From the NCBI GenBank assembly GCA_018398765.1, contig JAHBMJ010005019.1:1-64000 (forward strand): DNA of 64,000 nucleotides, read 5' to 3'. A program made the position numbers and the translations under genes. The notes under the pieces are model-generated. The model made no database searches. It was not told the origin of the DNA and saw only the letters and a program-made list of their open reading frames with translations. Of the stretch, positions 47,044-56,778 are shown piece by piece; the stretch's first letter is position 1; each line of letters begins with the position of its first letter. Origin of the DNA: Chromera velia. Taxonomy: Eukaryota > Sar > Chromeraceae.

Positions 47044-49350
47044 CGTTACATTGTGAGGTTGTAGGCATTGTCAGAGCTGCACGTAGTGCACGCATGTCGA
47101 GCGTATGGCGCATATGTATGTGCATGCATGCATTGTATTAATTGGTTTGCATGCAAGTCAATTCAGAAGTACAGTCTCGCCTGTGTGTAAGACTAAAGAG
47201 AAGTACGAACAATGCATGTCCGACCCTCAGATCTTATAGCCCCGTACGTTAGCAGCGCCATAACTCTACGTGGTAGCAGAGCAGGTCGGTCAGGGACCAA
47301 TCTGTTCTGTTCATGATCAGAGACGAATCTCTGTATCGTTGAACGGCAGACGGCAGGCATTCTTTCGCACCAGACGACGATCTTCTCTGGGTGCATTGAG
47401 TCTGTTCGCTTTTCAGAGTTTTTGTAGGTCTTTCTCTTGTTGTTGCGATGACGTTGAGGCCACATAGAGAAGTGGGCCCGATTTTCTGTGCAATTGCGTT
47501 CCTCGTGAAGAGTGTAGAGGAACTGAAGGACGTCTCCGTTGCGACCCTGGATGACCGATACGAGTCTGTTTGTCTTCTTCTGTCCGGAGTCGCTGAAGAA
47601 ATGCAGCGATGGTTGCCCTCGGGGTCTATGGACAAGAAGAAATGCAGAGCGAGGAAGGGTCGCAAGCAATCGAAAGACATCATTCAGGAGGGTCGAGACG
47701 AAGAGCCGGAAAAAAAGAAGAAGACGCGTCGTGGTTTGCGTTTTTCGAAGACCCAATGGAATGAGAAGGCCCTCGGACAGACACACAGCAAGAGAGATGG
47801 GAAGAAATCGGATGACGACTAGACTGCCTCCCCAATGAAGCGGAAGGAAGCAGATGGGTTCAAGGCGCACAGACCTTTACACACTCCGTATACACCCACA
47901 GACGACTGGGGACCCCAACGCCCTCAGAGTGATGTTGTGGTGAGTGAACCCCAAACAGCAGCAAAGAGCTTCACAGCGACACCGGGTTTCCAGGGAAGTG
48001 ACCAAGGAGGAGAGACCCCATTCGTTCAAACTACAGGGACGACGTTTGATTTTCAAGGGTACAACAATGCAGGAGAATCTGAATTCGATGCAGTATTGCC
48101 GGTAAGTCTTTCCGGACACGAGGATGCAGACATGGGAAGCGGAGACAGTCAGTGGGAGATCAGTCAGAAAGCAGTACCCCTTTTCCCAGAGTCAGCGCCA
48201 TTCATTGCCGGAGAAACTGAAGTTACCCCCATGAGGATTGGGAGAATAGAACTGAGTCAGACCCGAAATGCAGGAAGGGCAGAGAGAAAGAGAAAGAAGC
48301 AGAGAGCAAAAAGAGGGGCAAAACAAACGGAAAGACATGCAGCGCTGCTGAACATGATCTGCTCAGCTCGCGCTCAAGATCATGAGATGCCTTCTGGTGG
48401 AGTTCCGTATAGAGAAGGATTCAGTGCACAGATACCAGAAGTGGGAAGATAAGTTAGGCCTGTCTGCGCTGGAATTTGATCAGGCCTGATGGAAAGAAAA
48501 AGAGTGCAACTGGTATTCGAACGCCAAGAGCGAGAACGTACTGCTGCCTTAAACATGATAAGGCAGAACATGATGAGGCAACAGCGTTCAGGTATGACCG
48601 AATGGAAGGGGTACAGCCGACAGTCTTGAGATCGGATTGAGGAGACGGTATTCACCCCACTGTAACAGTCCCATTTGCGTGTTCGATTATCTGTTCCATG
48701 CATGGAGCCCATTTGTTTTTTTTTTCAGCTGCGTCTGCCTTTGACTTCATCTGCATGGCTATGTGGATACGGCCTGGAGGAGAGGGGGCATCTGTGTAGG
48801 TAGGAAAGAGGCAGTGCATCTTTGCCCCTCCACCTGAGCAGAAGTGAAATGCAGGATGGATAAGAAAAAGAGAGATGAGAACATATGAGAAAGGAGTTGA
48901 AAGACACAAGAAGAAAAGAAGACAGAATGTTCCAAATCGCCGGGCAAAAGCTTCAAACATCATCAAACGTCCCAAACCCGGTTCTGACAATGCTCTGTAG
49001 AGACATGCACGTCAAGCCTGATCGCTCTCATCTTGTGAAATAAACCTCGCAACCCCTGTCTGAGTTCAACAGCTAAGTATATCTATATGAAAGTGTTGGG
49101 ACGACACTCTGGGGGAGGTGGCACGTTATATTGTGAGGTTGTAGGCATTGTCAGAGCTGCACGTAGTGCGTGCATGTCAAGCGTATGGCGCATATGTATG
49201 TGCATGTATGCATTGTATTAATTGGTTCGCATGTAAGTCAATTCAGAAGTACAGTCTCGCCTGTGTGTAAGACTAAAGAGAAGTACGAACAATGCATGTC
49301 CGACCCTCAGATTTTATAGCCCCGTATGTTAGCAGCGTCATAACTCTACG
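47044..49350 (+). mobile_element. Gag-only LTR retrotransposon (2,307 bp), TR-GAG-like
   Basis: Two direct repeats of 227 bp (47044-47270 and 49124-49350) enclose about 1.85 kb. CCTCT flanks both sides (47039-47043 and 49351-49355), a 5-bp TSD. TGGTAGCAGAGC follows the left LTR directly and differs by one base from the initiator-tRNA(Met) primer site common in plant retrotransposons. A GGGGGAGGTGGCA purine-rich stretch precedes the right LTR. The ends implied by the TSD are CGTTA and CTACG rather than TG and CA. There is one coding region and no pol, so it must be mobilised by another element. Confidence 0.85.
47448..48452 (+). CDS. Putative gag-like ORF with one in-frame TAG
   Basis: A 124-codon ORF from ATG 47448 ends with TAG at 47820-47822. 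The same frame continues to ATG 47835 and on for 205 codons to TAA at 48450-48452. The first part contains a Lys/Glu/Asp-rich tail. The second has Gly/Ser/Thr-rich sequence and a strongly basic segment, RKRKKQRAKRGAKQ, suited to RNA or nuclear binding. Its place between LTRs of a pol-less element suggests a Gag function, but no Gag domain is recognised. The TAG could be decay (CAG or TGG to TAG), a readthrough site, or a boundary between two proteins. Confidence 0.45.
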
Positions 49351-51343
49351 CCTCTATGCAGCCACTGACACGTATGAGGTATGTTTGTGCCTCAGGCTGC
49401 CGAGACCACCGAGTCCCTTTGTTAAGACAAAAACCCGAAGTCGATCGCCCACCCCAACATCATCTACATGCGAGATGGGCAGAGGACTGCCTGCATGATG
49501 CCGCTGCCAGGCGCTTATATCTGCGCATGCTTGCGGCTGCTCTCACGCTCCCGCCCTGGACTTGGGGGGGGGGGCAACCAATTGACCTCCTTGTGAAGCA
49601 GAGTGGCAACGAGGAGAATTGCAAAAAGAACAAGTCGCGCGCCGCCTGAGAGCGCTTTGAGCTTGCTGGAGCTTCCCCAGCGGATCGATCTCTCTCTTTT
49701 CGTCTAGCTCTTCGTTTCGTTGCTTACGTTTGCGCCCTTGCCTTCTCCCTTTGGTCTCTTTGGTAAAAGAGTGTCCAGTCCACGCGCGAGTGAATCCTTC
49801 TGGGTCGGACGTTTCATTTCTTTGTGAGAAGAAAAAAAGAAAGAGAGACCAAGCGAAGAAGAGGGGAAGAGAGACAAAATGTAGAGGTGTGAGTGTGAGG
49901 AAAGGAGACGCCTGTCGAGACAGATGGTTGTAGAGCAGAATGGAAGAGAGGAAGTCAGTCTGAAAGAACAGCCTGTATATCCTTTTATGTCCTCCTTCCC
50001 TTTGTGTCTGCCACTGCAGGGGGAATTGCGGTGCTCCAGATCCTTCTGGGTCTGGCGGTATCGTCTCTCTCCCCCTGATAGCGGGCACAGTGCGCTATCT
50101 ATCTGGAGGCAACTTTTAGAGACGGCGACGCATTTATATTGCTATGACAGTCTGCTGTGTCTGTCTCCCTTTGCATCTGTATGCATCGTTCTCCAGCGCT
50201 TGTGTTTCTGGTGACTTTTCCCTTCTCTTGTAGCATGTTATGAATGTGGGACAATGTGAGATTAAGTGGGTCTAAGAAAAGAAGGTACAGGAAAAAATGA
50301 ATCTGTTCTCTGTCCTCCCTTTCTGTTAGCATATTTCTTTCTATCGTTCCCTAACTTGCTGTCACCGTTTGCACTACAAATCCACAGTACTCCTCCTTGA
50401 GAGTGAGGGCGCACGGTAGCCGAAAAGGAGAGGGGAGGTGGGAGGAATTAAAGAAAAAAGAAAAAAGAAGAAAGAACTTTGTACCGTCACCGTCTTTCCT
50501 TGCTTTACGTGAGAGTTTAGGGCCTTTTTGTCTGGCGTCGTCCATGTATCCGTCTGTTAATCTGTTGAGCTACCCACCGTGTGCCTCCTATCGACAGAAG
50601 TAGTTTACAGAAGAAAGCAGCTTCCTTGAAGATACGGAAAAAGAAAGAGAGCAGACTAAGTGCATCCGCTGTCTTTGTTTCTGTCCACTGCTGCTTTTAT
50701 GTTTGGAGCTTCGAAGAAAAGACAGTAGAAGGAAAGAAAAAGAAAAAGAACAATGAATGAGGGGTTGATAGAAACCGTAGCCGCCTGTCCAACCTTGACT
50801 GGTGATGCAAAGCGAACGAAGCCTGGTGCTTCGGTAGTGGCGTGTCCGATGGGAGAAGCCTGGAGCCAAGGGTTCCAGGGTAAAGTACTTAGTCCGGTCT
50901 TGGAAGGTAGAAGGTTGCATCAGATTTCTGTCAGCAGCTGATCTCATGATCTAGCATTCTTAGAAAAAAAAATAAAAGAAAGAAGAAAAAGAAGTTGTGG
51001 AGAAAAGAAATCGATGCTGTCAGGCTCACTATATTTGTTTGTCATGACTGACTCCGGTCGCTGCTTCTACACTGCTCTGTCAATCAGTTTCTTATCTTTG
51101 TGCATGACTCATTTGCTTTGCCCAGCTAGGTCTTTAAGTGTTCAGCTGTGTTTAGCAGAGAAGTGTGTCAGCTCGGCGCTTTCGCTTTGTTGTCTGCAAG
51201 CGGTGTGCTATCCATTCATCTGATTTTCAGTGTATGCTTGCATGGTTGTGTCTTTACCGTGTTTCCACGCATGCTCGAGTGTATTTGGCAATGCATGAGT
51301 GATCGTGAGGGCACGATTTTCTTACCGGTAAGAGGGGGGGATG
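49351..51343. other. Internal region of the pol-less LTR element, no gene
   Basis: Frames up to 181 codons exist on both strands, but none shows a recognised domain or consistent coding composition. The stretch ends in the polypurine tract before the right LTR. Confidence 0.45.
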
Positions 51344-51780
51344 TGTAGTATCCTACCTTCCGACACCGTCCCGCCGCCGCTGTTCGGTCCTTCTCGGATG
51401 TGCGCCGTCTTTGCTTCGATCGCCCGCCGCCGCGTTCTGTCTATCTGACCCCGGAAAGCTTGTCTTTGTATTTATGCGGGGACTGGGCTTTAAAAAGTTT
51501 GCGCTCAGCCATCTCCCAATGCTGAGCTCGTTCATTTCGTTTGGCCCGTCGTGAGTCTGTCCTGTCTTAGCATCGCTAGTTCAAAGTCCAAGCTCTCGAC
51601 TCTACGAATGGCTAAGGATCCTCCCATATCCAATCCTTTAGCTAACAGAGATCTTCAGACTGAACTAGAGTCGGTAAAGCCTATAGATCCATCTCTCTCC
51701 ATCTAGGCCTCGTCTTTGGGTCTAACTCTCTGTCTGACAGTGTCCTGCCACTACCTTTAAAACAGCAGGAAGTTACTACA
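51344..51780 (+). repeat. Right LTR of the pol-less element
   Basis: 437 bp, partner of 43428-43858, preceded by the polypurine tract and ending ACTACA. Confidence 0.9.
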
Positions 51781-51984
51781 GTACACTCTTTGGCCCACAG
51801 TTGAAGCAACTCAAGATAATCTTCAGACAAGTGCAGATGAGTTGACTTGCTGCCTTTATGGCGGTTCATCAGAAGTGAACTTCAGATTGGAAAAAGTGGA
51901 AAGATTTATCTGATGACAAGATACAACAACAGTTGTTCAGAAAGGAACACATGCAAAGAGAAGACAGACCTTTCTGCTAACCGC

Positions 51985-52750
51985 ACTAGAGACCTAAAGG
52001 AAAGTGAACATGTACACTGCCTGCTAGAGGCAGGTCATCCTGTCAGAGCTCTTGATGGAAAGTCTGTATTCAAAGGGATAGATTGCTAGATCAACTCATA
52101 AATTAATTTGCCAAGACGCATACCGGGGGCGAGTAGGGTGCTTTTTATCCCCCTAAAGTGGTGCATTTCCGCAAAAACCTCATTCTCATAATTAGTAAGC
52201 AGTTAAAAGCTGAAACTTTGTGTAAAAAGACGTTGTAATGATAGAAAAAGAACTATGGAACAGATTTTTTATATTATTTCTAGAAACATAGGCTGTCATA
52301 TAAATTTTGTGAGTTTTTGGCCATTTTTTAATGATTTTCAACAATAAGAAAAACGGTATAAAACTTATAAAATTTGTATAGTAGCCTATGTTTCTGGAAA
52401 TGATATAAAAAATCTGTTCCATTCTTCTTTTTCTATCATTACAACGTTTTCTTACACAAAGTTTCAGCTTCTAACTCCTTACCAATTATGAGAACGAGTT
52501 TTTTGCGGAAAAGCGCCGGTCTCCTATGCAGAAGAGGGGGCAAAAAACACCTCACTCACCCCCGGCATGCGGATCTGATCTCAACACGACAGTCACCTAG
52601 AATGCACTTGGAAAATGGCATGTATGCGAATGTGCATAGTGATCAATCAAATTTGCATGGAAGCGATTACCCTGCGGCTGGCCCTAGATGCTCGGCCCGG
52701 TGGGTCCAGACGCGCGACTCACAGCCCGGCCAGGACCCTATAGTTCAACT
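51985..52750. repeat. Dispersed repeat interrupted by a MITE
   Basis: The parts 51985-52116 and 52572-52750 together match 34135-34464 in the same orientation, including TAGAGGCAGGTCATCCTGTC and ATGGAAGCGATTAC. The uninterrupted copy at 34135 provides the empty site for the MITE at 52117-52571. Confidence 0.85.
52117..52571. mobile_element. 455-bp foldback MITE, copy 1
   Basis: Almost the whole element is an inverted repeat: arms of about 200 bases starting CGCATACCGGGGG and ending CCCCCGGCATGCG, joined by a short AT-rich centre. GA on both sides and the empty site at 34135-34464 indicate a 2-bp TSD. It has no coding capacity. A 2-bp TSD that is not TA suggests a CACTA-like or ISL2EU-like superfamily, which I cannot decide. 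Confidence 0.9.
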
Positions 52751-52756
52751 GTCTCA

Positions 52757-53665
52757 GAGTCAAAGATTCTAAATCTGAACACTAATTAGCTTTACATAGA
52801 CATTTAAAAAAAAAAAAAACAATTGGAAATTTAGATTTCCAATTGGAAATCCAATTTTCCAATTGGAAATTACATGATAATGATGATTGAGGGTTAAATC
52901 CTAGACTTAGCGACGCTAAATCCTAAGTCATGCAGTGATTGAAGCAATTAGCAAGGCTTTGAGGACAATTCAAAGCACACATTCATGGAGGGGGGGGAGG
53001 GCCGAGGATGAGGAAGCCTGCATGCCAACCGGATCGATTCAACTTAACTTGCCTGATCGAAATAATGAACCTTCCTGAAATACTCGGCCAACACTTTGGA
53101 ACCACTTCTAGGAAGGATCATTGTGCATAATAGCAATACTATTTCCTTCATTTTCTTCTCGTTCTTCTCGTTATATACGTTTTAAATTGGAAAAAGCATT
53201 GCATTCCAATTAAAAATCCAATTTTCAATTGTTTTTTTCTTCTTTAATTTATTATTTAAAATATAACTATGTTTACACAAAGGTTTAATACTATTTAACT
53301 ATATAATGACTAGTCTCTAGGTACTATGACAAGTCCATAAACTAAGTTTTTGACACAAAAAAAATGTGTTTCGAATTAGTTCTAATTGGATTCCAATTAG
53401 AAAATTTTCAATTAAAAATGTATGTAATTTCCAATTATATTTTTTTTAGGTTTAATATTTATGTAAATCTAATTGGTATTCAGATTTGAAATCTTTGAGT
53501 TTTAAAATATTTATGCACAAAAATACACCTTTGTACACTAAGTTTTTTATATAGAAAAAAATGTTTCCAAAATGCTTCGAATTGGGAATTTGGGATTCCA
53601 AATTCCCAATTGGGCATTCCAATTGTCCCAATTTACTCCTAAATGCGATAAAAAAAATTTTTAGA
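52757..53665. repeat. AT-rich inverted repeats with many CCAATT/AATTGG palindromes
   Basis: About 50 bases at 52757-52806 (GTCAAAGATTCTAAATCTGA) recur inverted at 53457-53507. The interior is full of AATTGGAAAT and ATTTCCAATT units (for example 52822-52873 and 53394-53438). 53505-53665 is the inverted copy of 33970-34131. No gene is seen. Confidence 0.65.
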
Positions 53666-54622
53666 TAGAATATGATTAAATAAAACTTAGAAACATGATT
53701 GGCACCTATAGATCGGCATGCTTAGTTTCACTAAGAGTGCTAAAAAAAATATTTTAGCAACTTATATAGATAGAACAACTTGAAAAAACTTTTAAAAAAG
53801 GTGCTCTAATTTTTAATATTTTTATAAATGTCAAATTTGGATATCCAAACCGATTTTTGAGAGCTTCAAAGCTCTAAATCATTTCCATCAAATTAAGCAC
53901 TGGCCCCTGGGGCAAGGTTGTTAATCACCAACAACTGTAAATACTAAAAAATGGAACCGACTGTCTATCACCCTCAATTTCGCTTTTTTTCATTGTTTTC
54001 GTTGCTTTTATCACCGGCAAAAATTTTATAAGATAAGGCCTTAGACTCTTGCTTTTAGTTGAGCTTAATGTGGAAAACTGGCTGTTCTGGAGTCAAAACC
54101 CTAGAAAGAGAGCCATGCATGGCGGCCCGCGCGGCGCAATGTCTAGCGCGATATCGATTTTTTAAGTTTTTTCTATCGTTTTTAACTCATTGTATATGAA
54201 ATTGAACTTTAACTAAATTTGTTTTTAGTGAAAAAACCTAGAATCCAATCATTTTAACATATGTTATAAAGCCTAAGTTAAGCAAAATTTTTAAGGTACC
54301 GAAAGTACCGGTACTGAAAAACGGAACCCCCCCCCTTAATATATATAGTAAAGTACCAAAGTACCAAAAAACATGGTACTTAATAACCCTTAGCTGTATT
54401 AGGGTAATAAAGCTTTTTTACTGTTAAAAAAATGGGTAGCCCTGTTAGTAACCCTGCCAGTAAAACTTAGTTACACTGGCGTTTTGCCGGCTTTGTGTTT
54501 ATAATATATATATATAGGATCCTAATAATAGGGGCTAGGTATACGGGTCTAGAATCTACTTAGATTCTATTAGACTAGAATGCCTCTTTAATGATACTCT
54601 GTAGAGCTAGCTGTAGAGGGGC
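53666..54622. other. AT-rich stretch without genes
   Basis: Only short frames. A cluster of GGTACC and GTACCGGTACT-type motifs lies at about 54290-54385, followed by a TA run near 54504. Confidence 0.5.
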
Positions 54623-55077
54623 CGCATGCTGGGGGCGAGTGGGGTGCTTTTTGCCCCCCTAAAGAGGCGCATTTTCGCAAAAAACTCGTTCTCATAATTA
54701 GTAAGGAGTTAGAAGTTGAAACTTTGTGTAAGAAAACGTTGTAATGATAGAAAAAGAACTATGGAACAGATTTTTTGTATTATTTCTAGAAACATAGGCT
54801 GTCATATAAATTTTGTGAGTTTTTGGCCATTTTTTAATGGTTTTCAACAATAAGAAAAACGGTATAAAACTTATAAAATTTGTATGGTAGCCTATGTTTC
54901 TGGAAATGATATAAAACGTCTGTTCTATACTTCTTTTTCTATCATTACAACGTCTTTTTACACAAAGTTTCAGCTTCTAACTCCTTACTAATTATGAGAA
55001 TGAGTTTTTTGCGGAAAAGCGCCGGTTTTTTATACAGAAAGGGGGGCAAAAAGCACCCCACTTACCCCCGGCATGCG
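54623..55077. mobile_element. 455-bp foldback MITE, copy 2
   Basis: Same length and structure as the copy at 52117-52571, with ends CGCATGCTGGGGG and CCCCCGGCATGCG. GC flanks both sides, again a 2-bp duplication. The two copies differ by scattered substitutions. Confidence 0.9.
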
Positions 55078-56533
55078 GCGTTGCTGGCTTTGTGCTTATA
55101 TAGCACCCCATCACGGTCAATGATACTAGACTCCCATATGTACGTACCCGCCCACCGCCCAAGCTGGCATATGTCGAGTTGTCTCTAGAATTGTCTGGCA
55201 CTTCTGCTCAGTCTGCTCCACCTGCTTGGTGGTACTATATAAGCGGTGTTCGCTTCTATTTTTAGAAGAATTGTCACATTCATTACTATAGACTCCTTGA
55301 TAGACTCGTTACCAGAGTCCTTAGCCAACCTGGAGTGACTCGGATTAATATCAAGACATCGTCGACACACATATTCTCTATTGTTTTATAATTTAGATAA
55401 CCTAGATATTTGCTAATTAAAGAAAGGGAGATGTCCCCTATATCTTTTGTGTACCGGAGTATATTAAAATATTAAATATTAGTGCTAAGTAATTCTTAAA
55501 CCAAACTCTTAGTAATACTAATAAAAAGTTAACTAATTCTAGATCAAAAGCGATAAGATAACTAGGTGCCGCACATAAAAAAAAAGAAAAAAAATAGCCT
55601 TTAAATAGGCATCCTCAACTTTTTTTTTTTAAAGTCAAAAGTTAGGTTCACATTTTGTGTGGAAAAGTAAGTTTCAGAGTCGAAAGTGATTCTTTTCCTT
55701 TTGGAGGCACTTAAAAGAAAAAAAAAAAGGCTTTCCCAACTTTTGATGAATTCCTAGCTCACCTAAGCTCAGAGATCCACGCTTGTACATATACTCGTAA
55801 GTCTGGTCTTCCGGGAATGGTCTCGAGTTCACAGATCTCTCTAGTCCGGACCTCGATACACTCTCTCTATCTGTATTTATAATTCTTGGTCGCTCACGTG
55901 CACGTCCACTGTGTCTGTATCTGTCGTATTTTGTATAATACATTTGTCTGTATATCCCGTACATGACACGCTCTTTGCTTTTCTGTCCACTCGCATTCAG
56001 TCTCTTTCAGTGCTACATTTTCTGTATGTATGTTCACGTGTATATTGCAATTTCCCACATGCAACGCTTCATGCATGTGTTGCTGACATGTACAATTCGC
56101 TCGACGGCGCTCGACGGTGTGTGCGGATCGATTTAGACTGGTATGATGCTGCGCGTGCCGCGTCTCTTCTCTCTGACCCTTGATACCTCATCAATCACAT
56201 CTTTTTTCTTTTTTTGCAGAGCGAACCCACTCTTACATATTTATTCATCATTCCCATTCACAATCATTCACGCACATGTACCCTCTTGTCTCTTCCGTTC
56301 TCCTTTGCCATCTTGCTTTGATTTGAGGTGCTTTCCTGACTACATTTGATCTCCGTTTGAGTTGTTTCCTTCGAACGTCTAGAGCGTTGATGCAGGCGAA
56401 CACATGGACGTGGAATGATCTGCCCCTCAACAGACCAAACGTGTTGCCTTTACTCCGTTCTTAGGTAGCTTCTCTCCCTTTGATCGCCTGTTATCAGTTC
56501 TGTATCTCTCATCTCTGCAAAATGCTTTCTCTT
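55078..56533. other. Non-coding stretch downstream of Copia-2
   Basis: On the minus strand this follows the end of the Copia-2 polyprotein, so the 3' untranslated region and 3' LTR of Copia-2 may lie here. I could not identify them because the partner LTR would be right of the window. A poly-A/poly-T foldback similar to that at 6301 lies at 55561-55632. Confidence 0.4.
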
Positions 56534-56772
56534 TTACCTTTTTTTTTTCACCCACACCCCTTTTCTCCATGCATTCCTTCCCTTTTCATCAAATCGATCC
56601 GTCATCAAGCTTTTTCCCTCTTCCTTGACTTTGATTCCTTTTGCAATCGCTTTATAGTCAACATGTTGTCTGTCCCTCAGTCCTTCTCTCCTCGCGCTCC
56701 TGCCTTGAATCTCAGGCATCTTTGAATCCACCTGCACACATAGCCATTCATCATCATCTTCTTCTTCCTTTT
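56534..56772 (-). pseudogene. C-terminal tail of the Copia-2 polyprotein
   Basis: Removing the family B element and one TSD copy (CTTTTT on the plus strand) joins the RNase H frame at 58561 to this segment without a shift: SREEK continues as EKEEEDDDEW, followed by QVDSKMPEIQ and a basic tail ending VWVKKKR. No stop interrupts it before 56534. Confidence 0.7.
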
Positions 56773-56778
56773 CTTTTT

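Larger units (their letters stand above)
43428..51780 (+). mobile_element. LTR retrotransposon without pol, with nested insertions
   Basis: LTRs at 43428-43858 and 51344-51780 begin TGTAGT and end ACTACA. A possible primer-binding site (TGGTGGCTTGCTTCAGGG) starts at 43861, two bases after the left LTR. A polypurine tract, AAGAGGGGGGGATG, ends at 51343 next to the right LTR. After removing the elements at 45095-46763 and 47044-49350 about 4.4 kb remains with no gag, integrase or RT, as in LARD-type non-autonomous elements. The flanking bases (AGCAT and GTACA) do not match, so the TSD is absent or lost. Confidence 0.85.
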
